Assembly: GCA_947652115.1 (NCBI GenBank)
Contig: OX393569.1
Location: forward strand, 21,478,896-21,542,895
Direction of reading: 5' to 3'
Origin: Blastomussa wellsi
Taxonomy: Eukaryota; Cnidaria; Anthozoa; Scleractinia; Plerogyridae
Length of the DNA stretch: 64,000 nucleotides
The translations under genes were made by a program, and so were the position numbers. The notes below the pieces were generated by a model, which worked only from the letters and a program-made list of their open reading frames with translations, made no database searches and had not been told where the DNA came from. Positions 36,300 to 47,960 of this stretch are shown piece after piece; the first letter of the stretch is position 1, and the number at the start of each line of letters is the position of its first letter.

Positions 36300-39200
36300 C
36301 TGTTCATTTTTTGGACAATCTTTCGGCCTCAAGATTTCACAGTTGCCCTTGAAGCGTTGCTTCTCGGCTAACTGTTTATTTTTCGGACAATCTTCCATCC
36401 CCCGTCATTGTCCTCCAATATACTAGCCTGTGTCGCAGACGGACAAAATCGCCGGTAAAGTCCGTCAGCGCAACGGCTCCCAAAAGCTTGTTCCGTTTAC
36501 AAGAATCTGTGTATTCATTTCTGATTGGCTAGTATCATATTGCTTTCTATCGAGCTTTTCGATTGATCCAATCCAACTGTGCAGTCACGTAATGAGTTAT
36601 TTCCCGTGAAAACAAAACGACGGAGATCAGTGATTAATGTGTGAAATCGATCAACTTCTACTAGAATGAGAAAACACACAACAGGATACGGCAAATCTTT
36701 TACTTTCCAGTGTCTTCCTATCGCACCAGAAGCGCTCGTGGTTCCAGTGTTGTCGTTGTGATATCGCTGTTGCGATCGCTTACTATGGAAGACTCAAGTC
36801 ACTTATCTTTTATGGTAATGGAGTCCCAGCAGACATTTAAGTTCTTCTTATAACTTTTCTATCTGCTCAAGAAGTCTTCGTTTTTTTTTTTAGTTCTGCA
36901 ACACAGTTTTTGCAGATGTACTTGCTAATTTATCGGATCAATAACTCCAGACGACTCCAGACTATTCAATTCAGCAAGCATGTCGAATTGTTTCCACCCT
37001 TTCTCGAGCAATACTCTTTCGTGACTCTTATCTATTAAACGACAGCATAAATTACAATATATGGACAAATTAGACACAGGCTTTTGACCTTACAACTTTT
37101 GTTTTTCAAAGTGTAAGCTTCTCAAATTGTTGCGGGACAATTATGCGATATAATACGAAACTAGCCAATCAGAAATGAATACACAGATCCTTGCAAACCT
37201 GCAGGGGGTCGGAACAAGCTTTTGGGAGCCGTTGCGCAGACGGACTATACCGAGGATTATGTGACACGTCCGGCTGCTAACTACCCTGGCTCACCCAAAT
37301 GTGCTGAGTTGAATTTCTATTATTCTCTCCTGTGCTTTTAGAATGGCCAAAATAATGCCAGTTAAACTGCCAGAGCCTATAATAACTAGTGGAGAGGAGG
37401 AAGAGGCTGAAGAAGACTGCAGTTACCAGCCATCTTGGCAAGGTTAGTACTGGTCAGTACTTTATTGTTAGAATGGTTTTGCTACAGAAGCATAAAAATA
37501 TAAATATGAAACTGCATACATGTGTACAAAGCTTTATACAGGCAGGTAATGTACAGGGCTTTCAGGAGGAGACCATGCAGAAAAATTGCAATGAAGTACA
37601 ATTTTCATGTTCAATTTGAAAGTGGGTAGGTGCTGACTCTTGTGTACCATGGTACTGGTACCCAGGCCCCACCTTGTATTGAGAACCCTGAATGGGTAGT
37701 GGATTGATCAAAGTTAGTAGTGTTTCTGTCAGTGTGATTGAAGGAAACTGCATGAACACATTCAAACATGGCTTGGTTTCATGTGTTCCCAGTAAATTCA
37801 AGTGTAGGAAACTGAACATAAATTTGGTCATCATGTTATGATGTTTTTCTTGCGTCACAACACATGAAAGCTATTCATTAGTATGGAATGGAGGGACACC
37901 TGTCCCTCCAACTTGTACAAAGGTCTCTTAAGTACATGTAAATAATTAATATATACTAGTTGTAATCAAAGATTAGGAGTGCATTCGACGCCTTCGATTC
38001 ACTTGGCTTCATTTTGACTTGCTCTCCTGGAATTCACTCTTTCTTTAATGCACTGAAATCAACATTTTTAAATATCAGTATGAAACTCTTAACATAACTG
38101 TAGTCGATGAACAGGATTTTTCCGATTTATTCATACAAATACAATGTTTGGAGTTTTTTGCATTGCATGACACCGCTATTCACGAATAACAAAGTTGCAG
38201 TCAGTGTATTTAAAACCGCAGACTGTGGATTGCACTGATTAATTGCCAGACAAAACATTAAAAAAATCGGCAAGTTGTAGCAGTAGCCAAATAAACACAT
38301 CAACCATATCATTAATTTTCTTTGTCGCCCAACAAATGTAAACAAATCAACGCAGCAAACGGAACACATGCAGGCTAAAATGCAAACATAAAATTCATGA
38401 TTACAAAGACTGTCATGGCACCAATCGAAATCTGCTGTTACATATTCGCACCAGGAGTTTTACAATCTTCTTAGCTTCAAGGTTCTTCTTGGATAACAAT
38501 AACGCTGTTTTGAACAGTAGAGAATCACAACTCTGTACGTGGACAGAAGTTAAATCTCCAATGAAAAGCAGCTGAGTTTTACAATGTGTTGCTTGGGCAA
38601 ATTGCAGCATCTGTTTCCTAGAAAACACACCAGCAGTAGGCAGGCTTCTGATGTTCTGATAAGTAGGTTCAATGATCTTTGTCGGTGATAGTCCAAATAA
38701 ACCAATACAACTGCGAAAAACGTTCGACAAAAATCGAAATCTGGAAGCACACATGAGATTGAGGCTATTTGTGCCAGCCAGCCAGTCCAAGATGGTGCCC
38801 AAACCCTGAAATCGCCTGGCATCACGATTACACCCGCAAGACATCCTGCGGGACTGACACAGTTAGTAGGCGTTCTTCGAACGCAATACGATTTTCAAAA
38901 GTATACTGCCTTAGTTTGCGTTTAACCCAAATATGACACTCAAATTTAATAAACATACATGTACCAATGTTTGAATGCTCTTTCTGGTGACAGGCTTAAT
39001 TTTTTGATTCAGTTTATTGGTTTCAAATATTTGTTCCCAGTCGTTTAGAAAATGGCTAATGTTTTAACATGAAAAGGAGTATAGTACTAGAAGCTGTTAT
39101 TGGTTGTTTCTTTAGGAAGTGAAAAAGACGAACCTGAAGTAGCCGAGAAACGTGGTGATTCCGATGAGTATGTTACAGTTGTATCTTATTATTCTTTTGG

Positions 39201-40914
39201 TGTTATGTGGGTATATATAGAACGGTATATCAATTTATTCTCAGCTTTTAGCCTGTCTTTCAGGAACAATTCCCCCTTCTTATTTTCTTACTTTGACCTT
39301 GCTAACATGTACTCAGGGTAACTTCTTAGTCTCTCAGTAAATCTTCACATTATTTTAACATACACATGAAAACATGCTACCAGTACTTATGTTTTCAATG
39401 ATTTTACAGACAAGAAGAGCAGAAATGGTTAGATGCATTAGAGAAAGGTGAACTGGATGACTTTGGTTGTGTCAAACAAGACAAAGATGTTAGCATGATG
39501 ACTGCTCGACAGGTACAACTTGTGTCAGGATTATAGTTCACATTTCTGTCAAATTTCACAGAATTGTCATACTGCCATATTCCTATATTATTCAAATTAA
39601 AGTTATTGATTTTAGTAGTTTACAGCTCTCATAAACTATTAATTTTACTGGTCCTTACCTCTATAAGTGGTATTTGTAGTGGGGATGAGGTCACTGAGCC
39701 TGTCAATTGAGAAATTCATGTGACACCTTGTGAGAACTGCTACCTGACCCCTTGTTGTCTTCAAAGTGTAAATTTAGTTTGCCTTTATTTTCTCAGAGAG
39801 CCATGCTTGGGCATGAAATAGAAGGGGAAAATCAACTTTTGGAGCTTCCAACAGGTATCTGAGATGTGCGTGCTTAAAACGAATTTCCTGTGAATAAGTT
39901 CTTACATTGTGTTCATGTCAGCTTATAGACAGCCTGCATCTCTCCTTAGTCTGGTTCGAAATTTTTACACTAGTTCCAGATCCTTTTGGGAACCAGATTT
40001 TGCTCAAGAATGATATGCAGTTTTTACAAAACCAGTCCCCAGACATTTATAAAACAGAATGAGATTTTCTGATGTCAAGTTCCTTTTCTCACGATATATT
40101 TCTCTATTTCTGTGATCTTAGAACCAAGGCGGAAAAATGAAGACACCGAAGAAGCTCAGAAGAGACGAAAGCAACGGGCCAAGAAGAGAAAACAGCAAAT
40201 GCAGAGGAAAATTGAGGAAAACAAGGTGCATGTTATGTGGAGATTTTAGCAGGCATGATAAAAGATTATTTTAGAAAAGTTGTTCATAATTTAACAACGA
40301 TTTCACCATTGCAGACTCAAACCGTGAAGAAACTGCTGGACAGAGAAGCCACAAGGTCACGCAAAGAAGAGGAGAAGGTATAATTATGTGATCAAAAATT
40401 TTGAGCGCATTGTATTATTGTTAATTGGCATTAAACATATATTATTTGCTCCCTTTTTACAGGCCCGTAAAAAGAAGCAAGAAGTTCCTCATATTAGATA
40501 CATCAGTAATTACAATGGAATTGCTTTGTCATTTTCTAAAGGGTTGGAGTTTCCATTGCAAGTGCAGTCCTCTCAAGGGTATGTTTAATTTTCTAATTGG
40601 GAAATTAATTCAGTGTAATTTCAAACTCCCAGGTTCTGTTAGTCATTACTTTTACACAACCCAGCTGGGTCATTGTATTTAAAGCTTTGTGATGTGTGAT
40701 TTTTTTTGGCAAGACTGTTGTCATCAGTATATAAATAATGTATGAAATGTTTGGATTTTGTTGTAGATCTTCAAAGCCAAGATCTACATGCTCAGCCCAG
40801 GGGTGTAAAAATTTGAAGAAATACTCGTGTTCGAGTAATGACCTGCCAGTTTGTAGTATGGCATGTTACAAGAAAGTCCAGCTCATTCCAGCGAGAACGG
40901 AGGCTGTCGTATAA
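34172..40914 (+). CDS. INO80B: INO80 complex subunit B (HIT zinc finger)
   Basis: Ten exons: 34172-34211, 35050-35275, 37342-37442, 39116-39167, 39410-39512, 39797-39854, 40122-40225, 40315-40377, 40463-40578 and 40767-40914. All junctions agree in phase, giving 336 aa, close to the ~356 aa of human INO80B. A Lys-rich N-terminal region (exon 2) leads into VTLKIKLRG. The family core follows as KWLDALEKGELDDFG and MMTARQRAML. Then comes a basic helix (RRKQRAKKRKQQ-like), and a C-terminal HIT-type zinc finger with CSAQGC, YSC and LPVCSMACYKKVQ. INO80B is a nuclear subunit of the INO80 chromatin-remodelling ATPase complex. Introns 2 and 3 are loaded with fold-back and TIR elements. Confidence 0.93.
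36052..36250 (+). mobile_element. Perfect fold-back with a degenerate hammerhead motif
   Basis: Two ~90-bp arms (GGTTTTATCAACTGGGTTGA to CCCTTCGTCGGAG) meet head-to-head around 36148. Each arm contains CGAAACGTC preceded by GGGC-TAAC-GCTC and CCGACGA, which resembles a hammerhead core (CUGAUGA ... GAAA) with two changes. The arm sequence recurs at 33893-34010. This is probably a Penelope-like terminal repeat pair. Confidence 0.75.
36450..37255 (+). mobile_element. ~0.8-kb non-autonomous TIR element in INO80B intron 2
   Basis: The ends are inverted copies: AGTCCGTC(A/T)GCGCAACGGC plus TCCCAAAAGCTTGTTCCG outermost. Inside these, AATCTGTGTATTCATTTCTG and ATTGGCTAGT occur at 36505-36541 and reversed at 37156-37193. 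There is no coding capacity inside. The shared TIRs imply a DNA transposon derivative; the superfamily is not determined. Confidence 0.75.
38413..38844 (-). CDS. Unassigned 143-aa frame inside an INO80B intron
   Basis: An ATG-initiated frame runs antisense in the intron 37443-39115. It has mixed composition (MSCGCNRDARRFQGLGTILD at the start, IVKLLVRICNSRFRLVP at the end), no domain I recognise, and no splice partner I can defend. It could be a nested intronless gene, a retrocopy or chance. Confidence 0.15.
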   Translation of the reverse strand: MSCGCNRDARRFQGLGTILDWLAGTNSLNLMCASRFRFLSNVFRSCIGLFGLSPTKIIEPTYQNIRSLPTAGVFSRKQMLQFAQATHCKTQLLFIGDLTSVHVQSCDSLLFKTALLLSKKNLEAKKIVKLLVRICNSRFRLVP

Positions 40915-42183
40915 CTAAATTAGAACTTTATGAAGATTTCCTACAGTAGTTTTGCAAGTCCTCCAACAGAGGAGTGTTCTACAACAAATTCAAATTAAAT
41001 CATCTACCTGTACAACTCTAGATAAACGTCTAGGCAAATGTGGGTGTCCATAAACATTCCAGGTATAATATTAGTTCCTTGTATAAATGTAAGGAATACG
41101 AATGAACATCCTTGAGCTCTGATGTTGTCATAATTTTTATAGAACCTGAAATCACTGGTATTCCAAGCTCTAGGTTTACAAATTTGTCAATTTTTAAATT
41201 TCCCTTCCTTTAGATTTTATTTTTCATGAAGACCTCAAGGTTACTGTGGTGGAACTTAGTCCACTCAGCTTATTGAAAGATCAAAGTGTTTAATTCATTT
41301 AAAGGGGGCATTTTGTGAGTTTTGAAACAACAACTGGCATTGTTAAGAAGTGTTGCCTACAGGGCTATTGTAAGTTTTCAAGCAGCCGTAACATTAAGTT
41401 ATCACCCGTAACAGTGAACATAACATAACACCAAGCAACTTTATCACCCGTAACATCAAATGAACTCAGTCCGTGACAGGTGTTACAGGTTGCAGCCCTT
41501 ATTGACAGCCCTGGAAAAGGTACTGGAAAACATATTACAAAAACAAAGCATTATCCATGATAACAAAGTATTAATGTGTTCTGGAATAGGTTTAATAATA
41601 CAAATATACAGGTACAAACTATGAATAGACTACACAAATTTTCTTTTAAAAGATATTTTTCTGCTTCCAGAAAGCTGCAGATACTGTTTTTGGAACAAGA
41701 GTTTTGATTTATATATAATATATGTAAAGTAATGTTGCCAAATACAGACTGCGTGTGTAAACTAAGAAATCCCAAGTCATCTGAAACAAAATGTAAAGGT
41801 GATTCAACTACGTATTGTTAATGTTTTGTTATCAGACTCCATCATATGGAAAGCAATATTTCAATAGCACAACACAATGCTTCACAGTTTACTCTTCAGG
41901 GTTACCATTCAGATTATTAATCTATCAGGGACATTTCAAAGAAATCAAATGCCATATGGGTCTTTCTAAATTAAAATATACCTATTCAAAATAACCCAGG
42001 ATATTTGGTTTTGGAAATAACAATATGCTTTTTGTTGTACAGTTAAGTTTTGATTTTATTTAATTAAAAAAATCCATTCAGCTATTTTGTGCATACATGA
42101 TCACTTTGTTGATGTTTAAAAGTTATGCACTTGTTTATTAGTGCACTTGTTGTACCAAACTCAATTCACTGCTGTGATTTTGT
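40915..42183. other. Convergent INO80B / POLD4 3' region
   Basis: AT-rich sequence between two convergent genes, holding both 3' UTRs. I see no further gene. Confidence 0.5.
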
Positions 42184-43809
42184 TCAAAGATTGGCATCAT
42201 ACCATACACTGAAAGATAGAAAAAAAGTTTAAAAAGTTAATCCCTTGTTCCCCTTTTGTTAAGCCTGTAATGTTTCTTAAGTGCGGCAATCATGCACAAG
42301 ATGTAGTTATTCAGTAATAGCCTCACAATCCTGTCCTACTCTTACTAGGGGAGGGAGGGGGGCATACATTTGTATGTTTGCCATAGATATTTTGTTCCCA
42401 TTTAGCATGTCCAGGACTGAAAGCCAATATTTTTAGCCATCAAGGTCTCATGTTGGGCTGCACATGAAGAAATAAATAAAGGCCGTTTTCACTACCGCAC
42501 AAGCATAACGACATAACCATAAGAATGGATTACTGTCCGTTCTTCTTGTTTATGCCTATGCTCACAGTTATTCCTAGTGAAAACATAAGAACAACAAGTG
42601 TGTTTGTTCTGCTTATGCTCGTTCTTATGTTGTCATGCCTATGCTTGTGCGCTAGTGAAAACCAGCCTCAAATGATGGCATCAAAATTGTGGTGACAGTC
42701 TAGACCAATCAGGCATGAAAATTGGTATCTTTTAGGGGTAAAAAAGGTGGATTCACACCCAAATTGGGCTGTCCGTTTAATACAGGAGTGTCCTCCACCT
42801 TTCCTTAGATGCAGTGACATGTTTGAGATGTTTTGGCATTCTTGCTGCTGTACTGTCTGTCAACAGGAATCAGTACCCTTCTTTTATACTTGCCCATGGA
42901 GGACTGGTAATAAATACTGGCTCTGTTGGCCCACCCAAAGAGCTACGGCATGTACTAAAACCAAGAACACCGGAACACCAGAAATTTATTGGCATTTTAT
43001 GATATTTCTGGTTCCGGGGTGTTCCGGTGTTCCTGGTTTTAGTACATGCAAAGAGCTACTGTTGAATTTGAGCCGACTTCCCAGGTATGCTTTTGCAACA
43101 ATGCTGGCTTGTATATGCAGCCCAGTTCAGGGAAGGATACAATGCCCTGTACCCTACTCTATCACCCTTGCCTTGAACCACCAGAGGAACTGAACAAGAT
43201 CTATTTACCATTCAGTGAATTTGGTGTCATTAGGGTGTTGTAAAATGATTGTCTTGACTTCATCAGGAGGGTAAAGTCCATATTCTTTTGCTCTTTCCCA
43301 TCTCTGTAGTCTGGTAATTCCTAAAAAATTACCAGAATGGAATACAAGATTATCGATCGAAAGTCCCTGAAGAAACCTAGACACAAACAGAACCATTCAT
43401 CGTAAAGGGAACATCATCCCGCCACAGCTCCCTCGTCACAGAACAGACGTGGAGGGCATCAATAAATTGATGGCACACGTTCCTTGAACAAGATAGTTAT
43501 TAAACGCCGAAATTACTTACCAATGCATGGCCCAAATTCGGAATCTAAGTCAAATTCTTTCAACACCGAGAGCTCCTTCGCAAGATCCGAAGTTTTATCG
43601 TTCGAAACTTCAGCGTCTACAAATTGAAAGGAAGTTAGTTACAAGTGGCAACTTTATACTTTGTGTCAGATTAAAAGCAACTAATAACAGCGTAAAGTCC
43701 TCTCACCGTTTTGGCTTGCATCTGAAGGCTTTGTTTGCTGATCTTTTTTGTTTATCGGCCTGTCTTTCTTGATCTTTGGAAAAGCGTCAGTTATCAGTTT
43801 GGAGGCCAT
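42184..43809 (-). CDS. POLD4: DNA polymerase delta subunit 4
   Basis: Four minus-strand exons: 43707-43809, 43521-43616, 43209-43320 and 42184-42208. They join in phases 1, 1 and 2, giving 111 aa (human 107). The N-terminus MASKLITDAFPKIKK matches the PCNA-interacting motif of p12. The core VLKEFDLDSEFGPCIGITRL and QRWERAKEYGLYPPDEV is diagnostic. The last exon is only 25 nt and supplies CVWYDANL, which aligns with the CSLWHLYPL end of the human protein. Without it the frame would stop right after FTEW by reading into the donor. POLD4 is the smallest Pol delta subunit; it stabilises the holoenzyme and is degraded after DNA damage in vertebrates. Intron 3 carries the 102-bp hairpin MITE. Confidence 0.92.
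42947..43048 (+). mobile_element. 102-bp hairpin MITE with 11-bp target duplication
   Basis: The arms CATGTACTAAAACCAAGAAC and ACCGGAACACCAGAAAT are repeated inverted as far as 43048. CAAAGAGCTAC occurs immediately before (42936-42946) and after (43049-43059) the insert. The duplication marks a clean insertion into POLD4 intron 3. Confidence 0.85.
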
Positions 43810-44448
43810 ATTTTCTTCCGAGCAAAAACACAGCTGTAAACTGATGCGGAGGACTGGAGCGACACCTTGATTGGTCAAATGGATCCACAAACGCGCAACC
43901 AAGCGACGGAAAATCAGGAATTGGGAGACCACAACATGCATGAAATTTGGGATCTGCGAATCGAATTTCTCTGTTTATCCTTATCTCTAATCTCGTGCCC
44001 AGATGTTTACTCATACGAGACTATCCTAATCCCTTTTCAGCGTGGAAAAATTAATCCAGAAAAAAATGAAATAGGTATTGTTCTCTAACATCCGCTTACA
44101 GGTAACGGTTACTTTGTGTTTGCTGTTCTTTTCCTCACATTTTGTCCAAATATTTCATGTTATTAAAAATGATATCACAAAATTATAATCTGTTCAAGCG
44201 ATTTAAGTGCCTGAAGCAAACACCTCTGGGTTACTGAGTACAATATTGGTCACTTGAGCAACGGATGGCGACGAGGGTGAGGGAGGTGGCAATAGACCAA
44301 TTATTGAGCTAGAGCTAGCATGTTTACATCCCTGTTGCTACCCAATTCAGATCATGTGATGATCCATTTCGGAGGTTACAACAGTACATAAGTAACAATA
44401 TTAAAAGAGGAACCCATACTCCCATGCACTCAGTTGTGCATGGCCAAT

Positions 44449-44597
44449 GTGTAGTTCCATAAAATATCCATACCTCCCCCACAGAAAGGATTTTTTATAA
44501 GAGCCCCCCACCCCTCTTGGGAACCTCCCACCCCCCCCCCCCCAGGAATTTCCAATCCCTTCCGTGGGGGAAGTATGGATATTTTCTGGAACTACAC
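44449..44597 (+). mobile_element. ~150-bp fold-back element
   Basis: The left arm TGTGTAGTTCCATAAAATAT plus CCATAC is inverted at the right end (GTATGGATATTTTCTGGAAC plus TACACA). The loop contains a poly-C run. It looks like a short MITE. Confidence 0.75.
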
Positions 44598-44865
44598 AAT
44601 AGACCATTTTACCGGCAGGTATATTTTGAAGGTTGCAGGTTCAAAATGTAATTAACATTAATTCATCTTTAATGTGTTTTATCAAACTTTAAACAACCTG
44701 GCCCTAGGCTAAATTAAATCTTCAGAATTGAGATAGAAATCCCAAATATTAGGGGTTTTGACTAATAGTCTGCAAACTGCTGTAGGAATCCTGAAAAATG
44801 AAAAAGGTTTCACACAATCGCAGAAGTGCTCGATACAAATTCATGCAGAGCAAAATACGAATTAA

Positions 44866-44990
44866 AGATGAAACTGTTAGTTGAAAGCTACTCTAGTTTC
44901 ACGCACAAAGCAATCATCAGACTAATGATTGCTTCGTGCGTGAAACTCGAGTTACTATCAACTAACAGGTTGATCTTTAATTCGAATACA
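44866..44990 (+). repeat. Inverted repeat around a 40-bp perfect hairpin
   Basis: TTTCACGCACAAAGCAATCA and TGATTGCTTCGTGCGTGAAA flank a CAGACTAA-type loop. Flanking TAACAGTTTCATC / AACTGTTAGTTG sequences are also partly inverted. Confidence 0.7.
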
Positions 44991-45082
44991 TAGTATAAAT
45001 ATTTTAAATTTTTAATTTGCTGACAGTTAAGGACAGAAGAAAGGAAGTTTTACATTGCGTCTTTCTTGACATAGCTTTAGTG

Positions 45083-47756
45083 TTAATAATTATTAAAAAG
45101 TAATTTCAATCTATCTCTGTCTTCTGCATCATGCTCTTTAACAAGCTTTTCTAGTTCTTCAAGCTCTTTTTTGATGGTTTTTGTGAGTGAAGGATCAAGA
45201 ACTGTCACTCTGTTGAAATCATCTCTGGCTTCTTTCGGATTCCAGCATTTGACATGAGCCTTTGCTCGTCTAAATAAAGCCTTAACATTGTCTTTATCTT
45301 TTTCAAGCACTGTTGTTGTATGTTCAATAACTTCATAGAAATCACCAAGAAAAAGCTTACATTGTGCGTAGTTTAATAAAAAAGGAATTTTCATTCTGTC
45401 GAGGTTAAGCCAAGGTGTGTCACCAGGTTTTTCATGTAGACAGAGCTGCTCCAAGGAACCCAATGCCTCAGCGTACTTTTCTGCAGCCTCTTTATACCTC
45501 TTCTGTTGATACAGTTCATTTCCAGCTTCTTTCAATCCTGGTATACTGGACAACTTTTCATCAGCATCCATCTGCCATGTTTCCTTTTTGAATTCACCAG
45601 GTTTCTCATATTTCAATAGTTCTATTTCAAAGATAAGATCTTGATCATTGACAAGCAAGTCATCCAAATCTGGATAGCCTGTTGATTTCATGGCAGACAA
45701 ACTGCAAGAATGTTCATGGTGATTATGCTCATCAATTGATTCTCCTTTTGCCTTCTTTGAAACTGCACGAAGACTCTTGGAGACTATGGAGTACCCTCCT
45801 ACAAGCTAACAACACAATTGTTAAGTTTAAATGGCTCATTTCTATTACAAAGCAAAACACAACTGACAGTGACATCAACATTTTGGCCTTGGCACCAGCT
45901 GGTCACTGAAGGTGAAGTAGGAAAAAAGTTACTTGCCCACTGGCAACCAGTTGTAAATGCTGGTCACCAGTGCAATTTTTTAGTAGCATTGGCGACCAGG
46001 AAGGTGCTATTTCTGACCCTGCTATGATAATAAATAACTGATTTTGGTCTCATTTAGGGTGTTCAGGACAGAACTCCAATATTTTTAGCTGCTGAGGTCT
46101 TGTTCAAGGGTTGCATACAAAGAAATTAAAAAGAATCACACTATGTTGGTGAACAAGGCCAATCAGGTATAAAAAGAAAAGCTCAAGCCAAATGGTCCAT
46201 GCCGATACTAGTCCATTGCAGGGCTACCCCTTAGCATTAAATTCACCAGTAGCCATTCATACACCTGAGTGGAGAGAGGCACTGTGAGAGTAAAGTGTCT
46301 TGCCCAAGAGCAACATATAGTGCCCTGGTCAGGAAAACCCAATCCAGAGTCCAGTGCACTAACCAGTAGACCATTTCGCCTCCCAGATTGGTTCCTATTG
46401 GGGTTGAATTCAAATTTCCTGTTGAGCATCTCTGTCCCCTTCCTATGAGAGTCACCCCCACCTCAACATTCCTCAATATCATGCCAGAAAACAATCCAGT
46501 GGTTTCTGCCTGAGTGAATCATTCAGCAAAACGTCCTGGCTATGAATGCAAGTAAAAGAATAATTGCTAGGGCTTTCCTTCTGCTTTGGTAATCCAACAC
46601 TGTCTTTTTAATATCTTGTTTAAATAAGCTCAATTTTTAGTGTGCAAAATTAATTATTTCTTTCAACTCTGCACTGAATAAACATTATTAGCTCCTGGCC
46701 TGCCCAATCAATGAAAATCGATCATCGGAAAACAATCAAAATAATCAATATAAATATCAATAAATCTTATCAAGTGTTATTGATTGGTCCCATCAGTCAA
46801 TAAAACAGATACTCACAGTTCAAGAACTCTTAATGGTATCAACAGTTTTGAATTTATCGATTACCATCGTTTTTAATAAATGGGCAATTTATCGATCCAT
46901 ACAACATTTTTAAGGCTGATGCACAATTTCAAAGCATCGGATACTTTGAAGGCTTGGATTCCAGTTGATGCGGAACGTGCAAAGAGAAATGGTTCTCCTC
47001 GCATGTTTTCAAACCAGTTTTTCGTATTTTTGAACAGTGAGAGTAAAAGCAGCTAAAGAACAATATATCTCATAATTTCTATGAAGGGAAGAATTTAGGA
47101 ATAAGTACTTCAGTGCAGCGTAAAAGGAACCTGAAATCATTATTGAAACGACTACCAATGACAATCGATATAATCAATAAAAATTGATCGAAATCGATGA
47201 AAATTGATATCTTTCGCCCTTCGATTTTCATTTATTTCCGATATAAATTGATGAATTGGTATTGATTAATATCGATTACGATTGTATATCGATTATCGAA
47301 TTTCATCGATTGGGCTGGCCGACATTAGCTACCGATTAGTTACGTTGTCGCTACAGTGTACTGTAGGTTATCTCACCGATTTATCACACGTAAAATGAGC
47401 GATTTCTTTTTCCCGCATGGTTTTTATAAGTTCCTCCCAGACCTTCAGCTTGAATTTCTTCCCAATAAGGAGCTCGAAGGGCTGCCCAAGATCACGGCTG
47501 CAGTCTATCAGTGTCTTGTCTTCATCTTTTTTGAACGTTTTGAAATGAAAAGTGGCCTACCAACATCGAAATATAAGGATTGGTTATTTTTTGTATATTT
47601 TCAGTAGCATGAATCTTGTAAGAGAATATACATATCACTAAAAGATGACTTGCTAGTGCCTGATTCTACCTTAGATCCTTGTTCAAACGATGGTATCTCA
47701 CCCTCTCCAGGGTAAAGAACGTTCTTAGCGATCAAAGGTTTTTCTTCGTTCGCCAT
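45083..47756 (-). CDS. AIP: Aryl-hydrocarbon-receptor-interacting protein (AIP)
   Basis: Three minus-strand exons, 47670-47756, 47377-47556 and 45083-45805, all joined in phase 0, give 329 aa (human 330). Residues 1-165 form the FKBP-like PPIase-type domain (NVLYPGEGEIPSFEQGSK, PFELLIGKKFKLKVWEELI). Three TPR repeats follow (AGNELYQQKRYKEAAEKYAE; FLLNYAQCKLFLGDFYEVIE; VKALFRRAKAHVKCWNPKEA), then a C-terminal helix ending LKLLFNNY. AIP is a cytosolic Hsp90 co-chaperone. The central linker contains a His-rich patch (DEHNHHEHS). The gene is divergent from LRRC74 across about 204 bp, so a shared promoter is likely. A YY1-like AAAATGGCG overlaps the start codon. Confidence 0.95.
46195..46395 (-). 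repeat. SINE copy in AIP intron 2
   Basis: The reverse complement reads GGCGAAATGGTCTACTGGTT then a TTGGGCAAGACACTTTACTC body and GTGTATGAATGGCTACTGGT, matching the copy at 4445-4695. The head is tRNA-like. Confidence 0.7.
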
Positions 47757-47960
47757 TTTGACAGAGAGCACCTGTGTATATAATGACCGAGAGAGACTAG
47801 TAACGAGTATAGCGTTTTTTTTTAACAAGTTAGTTGTTATGACAACAAACAGTGAATGAAATGATCAATCATGCAAGCGAGGCAGGAGAAAGAGCATTCA
47901 ACAATATTCTGTGCAAGTATGTTTACGACGTGATAGGAGTCTATATTTCCCAACAAAGTT
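47757..47960. promoter_or_regulatory. Putative bidirectional promoter, AIP / LRRC74
   Basis: Only 204 bp separate the two divergent start codons (47756 minus, 47961 plus). No TATA box is evident. The AIP start overlaps an AAAATGGCG YY1-like motif. Shared control is an inference from spacing. Confidence 0.5.

Larger units (their letters stand above)
43810..45082. other. Gap upstream of POLD4 and downstream of AIP
   Basis: No gene is seen. It contains the dispersed repeat at about 44310-44400, a hairpin element at 44449-44597 and a small inverted repeat at about 44866-44990. Confidence 0.5.
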
